From contig OZ007567.1 in the NCBI GenBank assembly GCA_963931925.1, positions 85,677,677-85,741,676 of the forward strand: a DNA stretch of 64,000 nt. Direction: 5' to 3'. The translations under genes were made by a program, and so were the position numbers. Shown piece by piece: positions 1 to 11,375 of this stretch. The notes beneath the pieces were generated by a model, which saw nothing but the letters and a program-made list of their open reading frames with translations, was not told where the DNA came from and did not search any database. Source of the DNA: Onchidella celtica. Taxonomy: Eukaryota > Mollusca > Gastropoda > Systellommatophora > Onchidiidae. Position 1 is the first letter of the stretch. Every line of letters begins with the position of its first letter.

Positions 1-144
1 AGTTTTCCTTGAAAATGAATCGATGAAGTTTCTTGCATTTGGAAAGCGCTGCTTTCTCCTATCCCAGTCTGCTTCTTTTTGTTTCGCACATACTCACCAA
101 CAGCTGTCTATAAAAGTTCTGTTTTCTTACGCTATGCTTAATAT

Positions 145-392
145 TTAAGAAGCCAAGTCAAAATATAGCTAAACGAAAAGTTGTATATAGCAAAGCCTTG
201 CCTAAGAAATAATACGTGTACAGAAACGATACATTAAAAGGCAAAGCAAAAGGAAGGTGAGGCTTTGCTACATACAGCCTTTTCTTTTTGCTACGTGTTG
301 ATTGTGTTTCAAGCCTTGCTGTGACACCTCCCCCACCCCCCCCCCCCATTCAGATTTCTGTGTTTTTCTTTTTTAATTTTTCGTCAATATTC
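145..392. repeat. Fold-back (inverted-repeat) element, family FB-A copy 1
   Basis: An arm around 171-199 (AAAAGTTGTATATAGCAAAG) is repeated in inverted form at 259-289 (GGCTTTGCTACATACAGCC). The outer flanks also match the copies near 15.0 and 35.5 kb, including an end that reads roughly TTCGTCAATATTC. A 12-C run at 336-347 interrupts the right flank. No coding capacity is seen, so it is a MITE-like non-autonomous element. Boundaries are approximate because no clear target duplication was found. Confidence 0.6.
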
Positions 393-2105
393 AAGAAGTA
401 AAGTGCAGATTTGGCCTGGGGTGTAATGAGATTAGTATTATTGATTGAAATCACCCACATATTTTTCTCACTTACGTTCACCTGATAGTGAAGACTAGAT
501 TTAAATGTGCCTCAATAATAGGATCTCAAACAGAAACTATGTATCTAAAGTAGCCCACTATGACAAGGCGTCCACGAAAACTTACTGGACATGTTTTTCT
601 GTTTGTGTAGAAAATGTCAGGATTTTGTATTGTCGAGTTCTGTACTGTCATTGCTTCTTTCGGTAAACGCACTTAAAGATAAAAAAAAAGTAGATGAAGA
701 AAAAAGAATCCAGTCGGTTATTTGCAATGTTCGTTAAGCGACCGACTGCATAATAAACGGAATAACATAGTAGCTGAGCTTTGATCTGTACATAACATAG
801 TAGCTGAGCTTTGATCTAAGTTCATTTAACGTGACAAATTGATATGTTCGGGCTTGAGCTCGCACATCAAAGCATATCTGTCCTTCATCATCTGGAGAAA
901 GGCAGAAACGCTGCTAGCAATAAATCATCTCCTAGGATATACGTCTATTAGGTCTATGCCGCTGCTTTACCTGTTTCTTACAGGAAATTGTTAAGGGAGA
1001 CAACAAAACATGAAAACGTCTCCAGAGACTAAAACGCCCCAGTCAAATACGCGCTTCGGCTCATTGCTTGTTAACCCCTGAAAGACAGAGCCATGAGACA
1101 CACAAACCTTTTACTCTCATGCGTCCTGCCGTCGGTTTCTCGTAACGTGATATTTTAAGCCGCCTTCACTGTCATGATTTCCCCTCTGACGAGTACATTA
1201 CCGATTGTCAGGTACACTGACGACATCCCCAGCACCCAATGCTAGACACTAAAAGTGAAATTGAAACATTCACTGTTCTCAGCCAATCCTGTGCTGGCTC
1301 GAGATCATCCATAGACTGTTAGAATCTTCATCATATTTCAGGACTGCCATACCTGTCTCTGCACTCAAAAGATTCTTGCTCTCTGTTCCCTCCCTTTCTA
1401 TAGCATGATCAATAGGATTAATATGGAAGAATCCATTTTCGAAAAATTCCATCCAGTATCTTAGCATTCAAACTTGCAAATTCAGTGCAAGAGTGTAAAA
1501 TCTCACCTTGACAGTAAATGCACGTTTTGTTTTTCATCTCGAAACTAGTTATTTTCCACAGTCCACTTTGAGAATCCCTTTCAAGAACACATTATTGCGA
1601 AAAATTACGTGACAACGCTGATGGCAATCCTACATTATCTATAGTTATCCAAAGATACTGCTGCCAACAGCTGGCTGGATAAAGGGAGCACAAGAAGGGA
1701 ACCTGGGTCCACCATAATTTCATTGCTAGCTTTGCATCCTTTCTGAGCCAGAAGCAACATGCAGGCATGTCGATATCTTACACCCACGCGGCCGTGACAG
1801 ACAAACCGAAATATCTGAAAATTATGCACAGGCCGTATTAAAACCAGCAAGAGCAAAACCTTTTCAACTAGAATGGTCGGACAGGCAGAAATAGAATTAT
1901 TGTTAAGTCTTCTCAGGGGATTGTGTTATGTTTGCCAAGTCAGAGCTCATCTAATGCCTTAGACCAAAATGAGTCGCGACTGGTAGATCCGGGAACTCCC
2001 ATACATGATTGTATTACTGTGTTGCCCACAATACGTCTAACGGCCGTCCAGCTCAATGTACTGAGCGAAATGCTTGGTTGTAATTGGCATTGAAATGAAT
2101 AGACA
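393..2105. other. Unassigned AT-rich DNA
   Basis: I see no credible coding frame, RNA gene or element end here apart from the short 30-bp duplication at 762-817. The frames on the minus strand (about 60-73 codons) show no protein-like motif. Confidence 0.5.
762..817. repeat. Two-copy 30-bp tandem duplication
   Basis: ATAACATAGTAGCTGAGCTT begins at 762 and again at 792, and each copy continues TGATCT. The 26 matching bases are identical, so the duplication is recent. Confidence 0.85.
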
Positions 2106-2750
2106 GTGCCACTCAAACCTGACATCTAGTAAACTGACATGTCATATAGTGCCACTCAAACCTGACATCTAGTAAACTGACATGTCATATAGTGCCACTC
2201 AAACCTGACATCTAGTAAACTGACATGTCATATAGTGCCACTCAAACCTGACATCTAGTAAACTGACATGTCATATAGTGCCACTCAAACCTGACATCTA
2301 GTAAACTGACATGTCATATAGTGCCACTCAAACCTGACATCTAGTAAACTGACATGTCATATAGTGCCACTCAAACCTGACATCTAGTAAACTGACATGT
2401 CATATAGTGCCACTCAAACCTGACACCTAGTAAACTGACATGTCATATAGTGCCACTCAAACCTGACATCTAGTAAACTGACATGTCGTATAGTGCCACT
2501 CAAACCTGACATCTAGTAAACTGACATGTCATATAGTGCCACTCAAACCTGACATCTAGTAAACTGACATGTCATATAGTGCCACTCAAACCTGACATCT
2601 AGTAAACTGACATGTCATATAGTGCCACTCAAACCTGACATCTAGTAAAGTGACATGTCATATAGTGCCACTCAAACCTGACATCTAGTAAACTGACATG
2701 TCATATAGTGCCACTCAAACCTGACATCTAGTAAACTGACATGTCATAAT
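2106..2750. repeat. 43-bp minisatellite, 15 copies
   Basis: The unit starts GTGCCACTCAAACCTGACAT and recurs every 43 bp from 2106 to 2750, which is 15 copies. Copies are almost identical: I see only isolated changes (one ACACCTAG near 2423, one GTCGTATA near 2486, one GTAAAGTG near 2646). Each unit contains the perfect palindrome TGACATGTCA. There are no unique spacers, so it is a satellite and not a CRISPR array. The first unit overlaps the end of a meaningless minus-strand frame. Confidence 0.97.
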
Positions 2751-3685
2751 AATTGATTCCGCCCCACGCTTCACCTCAACAGCGGGAACATCATGAAACT
2801 TGCAGTTATGGAATCACTTTCTGCTGTATGAAGATTTATCAAAGATTTGGTAGAAGCCCCACCCCAAGACCGGACAACACCGCCTACAATTCACACATAC
2901 CATGCAAGTAAGAACAAACATATTGCTGTCAAGGAATAAACCATACACGTAGGCCTAAACTTCTGAAAACCTGGATTCGCCCCGCTAAAGAATTCTGCAG
3001 AAAGTACAGTTATTTCGCATTAGCGCCCGGGGGCTTCCTGCCAGGCACAAACTGGTATCGTACAAACCTAGGACAAACTGTGAAACGTCCCCGGACTTCT
3101 GGTGACATTTTCAGACTGTGGTTCCAGACAAAAGTTTTTAATATGTGCCCTCGATTGCGGAAAGGGTAAAATTAAGATGCCTATTTAGTCCTCCAGGAGA
3201 ACCAGACAGGATTTAACGTGTTTCAGACAAGAAGAAAAATCTCCATCGTAACATTTGAAATGTTTTTGGTAGTGATTAGTTCCCGCCTTCAAATACTGTT
3301 ATTTAGACTCACGAACTACCTGAATAGGATTGAAGCTAAAACGGGCGCACGACGAATATTTACTTTAGCTGACATTTAAGCTGAGAAAATAATGTTTCAT
3401 ATTACATCTTAAATGCAATTTAGGGTCATATTTCAATAGAGAAACATGCTGACTCTCAAAATAAGAAAGTCTTCAATAATTCTTTTGTCCAGAAACTGAC
3501 GAAATCGCGTACATCGTGAGATTATGTTGCAGTGCATCAACAGTGAATGAATACTACAGTAAAACTTTACTTAACACAGAGACAGACAAATAATATTTTC
3601 TGAAGAGGCAACCTTTCTTACGATTGAAAGGCAATATATACCACGTACCAAAACGCTTCCCTTCTTGTCAAGGAAATAGTACATG
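2751..3685. other. Unassigned DNA
   Basis: No coding frame above 60 codons, no repeat pair and no element ends were recognised. Confidence 0.5.
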
Positions 3686-3939
3686 TCGAGGGGTATTTGC
3701 CATAATGTTGTATGTTACATTTTGCCGATTTTGAGGTTTTGTCATGAAGGTGGTTCTCTCACTCCTAATTTCATTATGTATAAGCGTCATTCCAATCGGT
3801 TAAATCGGTTAAAAACTTTTCGAGACATGTTTGTGACGTCATTTTATATGCGTTTTAGCCCTTTTGCCGACCAAACTTCAATTCTCGTTTTCTCGAAAAG
3901 GCAAAAATAAACATACAACAATGTGGCAAATACCCGACG
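3686..3939. mobile_element. MITE with about 40-bp terminal inverted repeats
   Basis: The left end GGGTATTTGCCATAATGTTG (from 3691) is mirrored at the right end by ATACAACAATGTGGCAAATA (3913-3932). The match extends inward through TTTTGCC/GGCAAAA with a few mismatches. The interior has no meaningful frame: the 75-codon plus-strand frame simply reads across the element. Target duplications are not clear, so the superfamily is not assigned. Confidence 0.7.
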
Positions 3940-5237
3940 ATATTTTTCAAAACCTGGCGCATGGGAAACTTAACAAGCCCCCAGTGTAGGATTTGACATG
4001 CAACCGGCGCTGGAGTAGAGTTCTGTAATTTTCAAGTAAAGCCCCCAGAAGAGATGCACGAATGCGAACTCTCATTTTGATGCCAGCTTCAAGTCCATGC
4101 CTGACACTGATATATAAAAACTAACGATTGAACCACCGCCATTACATGATGTGAAAACTTGAAGTAAATAAACTATAAAAGAAAACTACAGTTCATTATT
4201 TCCCTATGTTCAATATATTCAACATTTCCACATTAATTAAACTGTCTTATGAAAAAAAAAAATCGTTAATTGTTTACGGGCTTGCTGAAATAAACCGTTA
4301 CAACACTATAATGGAAAAATTCTGATGGTAATTTCATCTTGAACGCACCCTATAAAGATTGCAATAATACTTCAGAATTGCCGTAACTTCTATTCTTTTT
4401 TCAGCACTCAGGAATTGTCCACGCCGACATATTATTTTCATTAGATTTTTTCCTCTCTTTCTCCTCGTTCTCTTACTTTTTACGTCATCAGACTCCTGCA
4501 TTCACTCGCCTTGTTCCCACAGCCATACATTTTTGAAACAGAACGACTTTTACGTACTATAGTTCGTCTTAGCTCCAGGGCATGTCATGTTATATTATTG
4601 TAATTTAATATAATGCCCTTAACAAGCGATTCTGTCTAGTGTTGCCTTCACTTTGATGTTGTCAATGTGCCATTCTCTCACCCCCCCCCCGGCACTTGCT
4701 GTCTTTGCTTCTGTTTCCCCCCCCTCTCTTCCCCCTCCTTTAGCGAATGCCTTCATCCTCTGTATTCTCTCGTAACCCAGGTGTGCATCAGCAGATCTTG
4801 ATCCGTCGGCTATTTAGATGCTAACGCCCCGACTTTGACTTTCAACGAGACCACGTGCTGACCAACTAGTTTTTTTTTTCTGTTATTTTCTCATTGAAAC
4901 TCAACATCGTGACGTCACCATTCAACTATCTGGCCAATCAAAATCGTTTGGAGCGCGGTTAGGCTAATTCCCCCCTTTTGGTCCCATTTCCGCTTTCCCA
5001 AGTTCGAACATCAGCGCATTAGTTCAATTACTCACACACGTTTCTGCCATTGTTCTGTGTATGTGTTATTTGTTTCGAAGACTTAAATATCTGTTTTCAA
5101 AAGCTAATGAAAACAAATGTCCCCATAATTAGTGGACGTCTGAATGGCAGTGAAAAAGATGTCTAATTCCCGAAAGAATTACCCTCAATTCATCCAGCGC
5201 TGTCTGCCCTTTGTTTTAATACCTTATCGTGCAAAAT
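3940..5237. other. Unassigned DNA with scattered promoter-type motifs
   Basis: No gene was recognised. A cluster at 4852-4938 holds an E-box CACGTG (4852), a CRE palindrome TGACGTCA (4910) and a CCAAT box (about 4934). This could be a promoter fragment, but no exon follows. A 10-C run lies at 4681-4690. Confidence 0.4.
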
Positions 5238-5285
5238 ACACACAAACACACACACACACACATCCACACACGAACACACACACAG
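5238..5285. repeat. Imperfect (CA)n microsatellite
   Basis: CA dinucleotides interrupted by AA, TC and GA. It gives rise to a meaningless His/Thr-rich frame. Confidence 0.9.
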
Positions 5286-5702
5286 TCTGAACTCATGAAC
5301 AAAAAACAACAACAACAACAAAATAAACAACGCCAATACAAATTACATCTGGAGGAAACAAATCACATGATCGTGTACAGTAAAATTTATTACCGGAAAT
5401 TGCTGGCTGCGTAATAAATCCTTTTTCTCGAGTTCTGAGACACTTACCCCCCCCCCCCTCCCCTTCCTCCTCCTCCCCCAAGTGTCGTAAGACAGACCAC
5501 TAAATCTTCAGCTCTGATTGCCCAATCAAGATTCTATACGTTGCTCTCAGAGAAACACAGTTTTCCCCTTTAGCCCATGACACGTCCCTAACAGTATGTA
5601 AGGAAATAAGTGACACATATTTCACATCACCAGGGCTGATGTTCTCATGTGCGTAATGGTTTATTGAAGTACGTCATGGTACCCCGGGTACATGGGCCGT
5701 GA
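5286..5702. other. Unassigned DNA
   Basis: An (AAC)-rich stretch at 5301-5330 and a 12-C run at 5447-5458. No gene or element end was recognised. Confidence 0.5.
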
Positions 5703-5710
5703 TATCTAGC

Positions 5711-5894
5711 CAGTGGCGGACCTACATTTTTGGGACCTTGAAGCTTGAACTTTATGGGGGCCCCTTCGCAACCAGCAACAATAGGGCAACATCCAAAATT
5801 CACTCAATAAAAAACAACAACTTCCTCGGGGCCCCTACGGGATTAGGGGCCCTAAAGCATACACTTCATTAGTTTCAAAGTAGATCTGCCACTG
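5711..5894 (+). mobile_element. hAT-type MITE, 184 bp, with 8-bp target duplication
   Basis: The ends are CAGTGGCGGACCTAC and its near-perfect inverse GTAGATCTGCCACTG. The directly flanking 8-mers are identical (TATCTAGC at 5703-5710 and 5895-5902). An 8-bp duplication with CAGTGGCGG ends is typical of hAT transposons. There is no transposase, so it is non-autonomous. A diverged copy in the opposite orientation lies at 20528-20700 and shares the interior, for example the CAACATCCAAAATT segment. Confidence 0.92.
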
Positions 5895-5902
5895 TATCTA
5901 GC

Positions 5903-6345
5903 CCATCCAAGCCTCAAAGCACTGACATTATCTGGAACGAGTTGAAATTGACGGGTAGTGCCCCCTTCAATCCACAAATTGCAAGGGCAGTGAAGTGAAC
6001 ACTGTTGTAGGTTATGACTGGGATTGATGGTAGACTGAGTCAAGTCCGTTCCGTTCTAGTTTGGTGTAAGTTGTGAACTATGAAGTTAAGCGGGACCTCG
6101 CACATTGGCGAGACGGAAACAAGTCTGCCTGACCAGTTCGGTCGCGTCAAGCCTGTCTTGAGCTAGCTGGGGGATAGAGAGACCTCACGCTCTGAGCCAA
6201 AACTGACGCAAAACATATTTGTCTCCGTGCGCCACCAGCCCTATAGAAAAATGGGTTTTGCGAAGTTTTGTCGACAATGGGATTATATGTTTGTGGAAAG
6301 GGTAGAGATGGAGTGGGGGGTTACGAAGTTATTACAGCCCTGACA
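5903..6345. other. Unassigned DNA
   Basis: Nothing recognised between the hAT MITE and the SINE. Confidence 0.5.
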
Positions 6346-6359
6346 TCTCATAAGTAAAA

Positions 6360-6709
6360 GTGCTTAGGTCTTTATTTTAGGGGGGTTCGCTGCCCTTGGC
6401 ATTTACACCCCCACTTATTCTTGTTGTGGTAGGGATTAGTTTTTTTTTTTTTAGAGTTTTGCCCGGGCAGCGGCCTTGTACGGCCTGCTCTTCACGATTT
6501 CCATCTGCCAAGGTACCTTTAACGTGCGCAACGTGCACACGGGCCCTCCGAATTTTTCGTCCGTATCTGAGAAGACTGGATGCTCGATCCTACCTACCAT
6601 AGGAAAATCCCAAACTTCCAACATGCCTGCAACGACCGGGATTCGAACCCGGTATCTTCGGCATAAGAGGCGAACACCTTGCCTCCATACCACGGTGTCC
6701 CCCATGGTG
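6360..6709 (-). mobile_element. tRNA-derived SINE, about 350 bp, with 14-bp target duplication
   Basis: Read on the minus strand, the 5' part (about 6703 down to 6632) is tRNA-like. It has a perfect B box GGTTCGAATCC (plus 6639-6649) and a putative anticodon loop CTCTTAT, giving CTT (Lys-like), although the anticodon stem has a mismatch. A body region follows, then an A-run (plus-strand T-run 6440-6452) and about 80 bp of 3' tail ending in AATAAAGACCTAAGCAC. The identical 14-mers TCTCATAAGTAAAA at 6346-6359 and 6710-6723 are target-site duplications and fix both ends. It would be transcribed by RNA polymerase III and mobilised by a partner LINE in trans. It is not a functional tRNA gene. The SINE superfamily was not determined. 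Confidence 0.92.
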
Positions 6710-6723
6710 TCTCATAAGTAAAA

Positions 6724-7709
6724 TTATTAGAGGAATCATTTTATATCTTAATCCACAGCCACGTGGCGTCATGAAAGCGGAATACCCAGCGAGTTAAGAT
6801 TATTTAATCTCCAGACTCCTTCGGCTATTAGTATCTCCTAAAGGGCGGATGTGGCGGATAATCTCTCAGTTTAAGACCAGCATTGTTACCACCCTGCCGC
6901 GCCTGCTCATTGATAACCAGTGCACACATTGTGTCGACTTAACTCAGCGTCGCCAGGTGGCACGCTAGGAATTCATCTAAAATACTGCAGGGGAAAGAGC
7001 CGGGATCAGACAGCTGATCCCGGTCAATGTAGGAAACGCCTAAGATTGAGTGAATTCATAAGACTTCGGCAACAGCAGGGCGTGTACAGTGTAAGTGCAG
7101 TTTTCTCGTTCACGTTCTTTTTTACTCTCTTACTCATCCTCGATTTCTTTATAAAATCATTCCACCCCCTTACATAACAACAGCTTGCCATTAACAAGAA
7201 AAATAATAACAAGAAACTTGAGTTGTAAATGTCAAGAGCAGCGAACCTCCTAGAGTAAAGACTTAAAACTACAAAATTACATAACAACAGCAACTACTAT
7301 GACAACAACGACAACAACAACAACATATACACCCACACACAAAAAGACCCCGGCCTCAAAACCACAAAAAGACCCCGGCCCTCTCCCAAATCACGAACAT
7401 GGGCAGCATGTAACTATTAAGTAAAACTGATAATCGACACTGAAACTGGAAGGGTCATGACGTTCTGGAAAACCCCGGGTTCCTTAATACAAATTTCCAC
7501 CCCCACACGCCAGACAGACATTAACTATTACTTTTAGTGCTATAAAGTCAATTGTCCAATGAATGACGTCTGAGAACACAGCTAAAGGGCAAACTAATCC
7601 GCACTTCTATGTCGAAAAATTGATACTGATGGATTCTGAATGACGTCCATCAGAGACTTTTCATGTCTTCAGCATAGATGGGTTCACACCGGAGATAATT
7701 ATCTCCTTA
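6724..7709. other. Unassigned DNA with one perfect hairpin
   Basis: A short perfect inverted repeat at about 7001-7024 (CCGGGATCA, a 6-nt loop, TGATCCCGG) is the only marked structure. Short (AAC)n runs lie near 7300-7325, and the 15-mer AAAAAGACCCCGGCC is duplicated within 7338-7380. No gene was recognised. Confidence 0.5.
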
Positions 7710-9237
7710 TCTATTTTAATAAAAGTGAAACCTTGCGACAATTGCAGCGCGCCTTTCGCTACTCCTCTCTTAATGCTGATTCGGTGGCCCTCAGATTTTA
7801 TACAACGCTTAGTATAGACTGTCGTCGTGTCCCCGGCACAAAAAATACAAAAAAAAATTAATAACTCGCAGAACGTTGGTATTAGTTTCCAGGTTGCGAC
7901 ACATTGGCTTCGGTCTATTTTTTCGGCAAATTAACTAAAATTGGTTCCGGTATAGACTGTATCACACTACTTGCGGCTAACTGCAGGGCGTCAGCCACAC
8001 GGTGATTGGCTGCTTTTATTTCCGGGGCGGGAGTTGCGAATGTCAACAATTGAGTTCAGACGGGTCATTCTCTCGGCTAGCCCCATAGATATACACTAGT
8101 GAACGGCTAGCCCTCGTTTCTACCTCTTTTGAAGTTTAATTGTGTAGACCAAGACCTCTCTCCTTTTGACTGATTTGCTGGATGAAAACTGTTCTGACTC
8201 CAGTTTCATCGACCTTACCGTACATTTACTGCGGTATTCGACTGATAGATCTAGATCTAGAACTAGTAGGGGTAAGTGTATGACAGTCATCGTGTACTAG
8301 GAAGTTATATTTTAAGTGTCAATGCAGGAAGGACTATTACTTGAAAACTTGCTGTTTGTAGTTAAAGTTTGTTTCAAACGTCTTTTCACTGAGTTAACTG
8401 TGTGCAAAACCAATTTTTTCAGTGATTTGAAAACTAACGTTTACGTCATTGTTATGCCAGATCAAGATACAGTTCGAATGTTAGGTAGAATCTAGATCTG
8501 ATAGTGCTTTAGTGAACTAATTGTCAGCTGTTTTCTTGTCTTATTTATTTATTTGTCTATTTATTTATTTACTGTGCTTATTAGCAGAGAAATGACCTGC
8601 TCAGCTGGAAGCTCAAGCGAGTAATTGCCTGCTACGCATGACAAGACTAGCATACATGTAGTTTGAATCACCTTGCTGACTATTTTTGTTTCTAGGTTGC
8701 GACACATTGGCGTTCGGTCTATTTTTTCGGCAAATTAATGTAACTAAGATTGGTTCCGGTGTCTGTATCACACTCACAAAACAACTTCCGGTTAGGACTG
8801 GTTTGAATGGTGAGATTGAGTTCTAAGACTATCAAGTATGAAACTTTGTGTGTTCTCAATGTGCCTCGACTAGGAAAAAGAATGGGTCTGGAATTGGGAG
8901 ATTGACGCTGCAGTGCCAAAAGTACAGGTTTGTGTTTTCAATATGCCTAGGAAAATATTATAATATTTCTTTTCCATTAACACATGACGTTATCACTTCC
9001 TGCGATGTGCAAACAAACTAACCCGTGCGCAAATCATAGCCATTTGACGGATGCTGGCGGGACGCGCAGGACGTGAACGCGCAAAGGGAGAGCAGTAAAA
9101 CGTATCTCAAAACAAACAAACAAACAAAAATAAAATAAAGCAAAAGGAACAGGCAAAATGAAGCAGGTCCATAATAATCACCCAGAACTGAAACTAATAA
9201 ATCGATTTATCCCGGGCAGGACCGGGAACTCAGCTAG
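7710..9237 (+). mobile_element. Non-autonomous Helitron, enlarged copy carrying extra DNA
   Basis: The left end reads A|TCTATTTTAATAAAAGTG at 7710. The right end has the hairpin CCCGG-GCAGGA-CCGGG followed by AACTCAG and CTAG at 9237, then a host T. This is the Helitron signature: 5' TC, a 3' hairpin plus CTRR, and A/T insertion without duplication. Left homology to the 725-bp copies runs to about 7969, and right homology restarts at about 8687. About 85 bp are present in both parts, so this is either one element with about 717 bp of captured DNA and a local duplication, or two truncated copies side by side. It encodes no Rep/helicase. Confidence 0.75.
7970..8686 (+). promoter_or_regulatory. 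Promoter-like DNA inside the enlarged Helitron
   Basis: This segment is absent from the other three copies. It contains an inverted CCAAT box (GATTGGC, 8004-8010), a GC box (GGGGCGGG, 8024-8031) and, about 240 bp later, a consensus splice donor (GGTAAGT from 8271). That order resembles a gene's promoter and first exon. The exon is not identified and no long frame is present, so capture of a gene fragment is inference. Confidence 0.3.
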
Positions 9238-11303
9238 TAAGTAATAAAATAAGTACTTTCTGTAACGCCGGGGCTTTAGACAAGACAAAATTTTATCTAG
9301 GAAACTCCTCCCTAGGGCCTGTGTGTTAATTGTACGTGCACTTGAGACGATAACTGGTTTTCTATGCAAGAAAAAAAAAAAAGATGCCGTTCATAGTTAG
9401 TTTCAGGCGAAGATTCGTTTCGTACACTTCAGTGACAGCATTTAAATAAGCCCTTCGGTGCACTGTACTCATTACCCATTCTTGTATGTGGGCTTGTTAG
9501 GTAACCGAACATAAACTTAAAAGTTCGGAACGCCCGAAAAGTATTAAACCGCTTGTTTTATTTATCTGCAAGCTTGGTTTCGTGGAGCTCACCCGCTTGC
9601 TTTTAGACATTCAGAAACAAGTTTAACGCTCAGTGCCTTTAATTTAATTACTCTGTAGAAGACACAAAATGCCGCATAAACATTGCAATCTGGGGGAAAA
9701 CAAGTTTTAGAACGAGATTTTGTAATGCTGTCACATGCAGGCATCAGGTTCCACTCGATTTAGAACATAATTCAATAATAATTTTAAAAAAGAAAAAGAA
9801 AGGTGTAAGTTGGAAATACGTTAATGAAATATAAATGATATGGCATGATGGCATGTGGATTGTACCTTTGTGCTTTTAATCTATTTGAACCAGGCATTAC
9901 ATTCACACTAAAATATTCCTTTTATCACATCAATAATGCCCCTGAGACTTACAAAGGACATAATAAAGGCAGAATGGAGGAAAATTGGACATTAATATAT
10001 CATTTAACAAAAAAAAAAAAAAAGGTAATTGTCGCATAAGTTCACATGGAAAATGGTATGATAAAGTTCTAACACTCTCAAGTTCGGCATTTGTCTGAAA
10101 TAATTGAAGAATTGCCAAGCATATTAGATCTTTTATTCATTACGCTCCGATCTGATAGAGGAAAGAGTAATATACACGTATAAGCATTGTCAGGTGGGGC
10201 CAGTTGGGGTTTAGTGTTGGACAAAGGAATAATTACTAAAAAGAATGTCATGTTGCCATATAGTAGTTCCAGAACCCCCACAGTGCTATGGTGAATGTTT
10301 AAGTTAATTATTAAGTGATTCTACCAAAGTAAGGCACTGCTCTAGATTTGCACTTTCAAACTCTGGTTCACCACAAGTCGAGTTATGCATGCATTGTAGC
10401 GAGCGACATTAATAATTTGAAGATGTTAACTCAACTGAAGGCTTGGATTAAACCATTATCTAACTTCAGTGATGGTATTTTTTTTTTATACTTCATTTTT
10501 TTTTATTCAGCGATGGTATACATTTTTCAAAGCCAGTGGCAATCTTTGTGGCCTTTACTCATTCCTGTGTCTTTTGGAATTTATCCATTTAAAAGAAAAA
10601 AAAAGAAAAGAAAAAAAAAAGCAACAAAGTTTTTGTAAGGCGTTACCGGTAAATAGTGTACAACTTAATGGTGAACCCCTAGATTTTTGTGTATCCCTTT
10701 AACTTAAGTTAGACTTTTTTAATTGTTCGGTCAAAATAATTTCTTTGGAACGTAGCTCGTTTTACTTTTAAATCTCAAATACCCACACTATCTGCAAAAA
10801 GTGCGAAACAAAGACTCAAGTATTGGCAGATCGGGGGGTTACAGATAATGATAGTAAACAAATTTATGGACACATTTTAAATAACCTCAATCTACGTTGA
10901 TAAGTCAGGGAATTCCTCATTAAATACTAGTAAGTGTTCTAAAATTAAACGTGTTAATTTGCACTATTACGGATATCAGACTTCGTGTGAACTTTATGCT
11001 TTTGTCGAAAACAAATATTTTATATGGCTGAATGGAGTCTGTGCCTGTCCCCGAAGTAAAGAAAAGAAATGAACATTTCACATTCTATTGACGCCTTTAT
11101 TTGCTGTAAAATCTAGCCCTAACATCAGTTTTGTGATACTGAGAGAGAAAAAAAAAGTTTCCATTTTAATTACAAAAATTTTGTCTAAAAAATTCAAAGA
11201 TTTCAGAATCCACAACGCCGAGAAAAACATGTTAGAACGTGATAGAATAGAGCATTCTTTTTCCATCCTACTTTTTTCCTCTTGTGCATATATTTCATCA
11301 TGT
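9238..11303. other. Unassigned AT-rich DNA
   Basis: Long A and T runs (9369-9382, 10009-10023, 10479-10505, 10590-10620) but no gene, element end or repeated unit recognised. Confidence 0.5.
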
Positions 11304-11375
11304 TATTGTAAAGCGCCTTGAGGCATGGCTAAAGGCGCTATATAAATCTACTTTATTATTATTATTATTATTATT
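11304..11375 (+). mobile_element. 3' tail of an L2-like LINE or its partner SINE
   Basis: A hairpin-forming GTAAAGCGCCTTGAGGC... AAAGGCGCTATATAAAT is followed by a (TTA)n tail. This is the common 3' end of L2-type non-LTR elements and SINEs that borrow it. Only the tail is present. A related tail lies in the other orientation at 24395-24492. Confidence 0.65.

Noticed and set aside
2106-2750. CRISPR-like regular repeats
   Set aside because: Units are contiguous with no unique spacers, and the genome is eukaryotic. It is a minisatellite.
6632-6703. Functional tRNA-Lys gene
   Set aside because: The anticodon stem has a mismatch, and the segment is the head of a SINE with target duplications.
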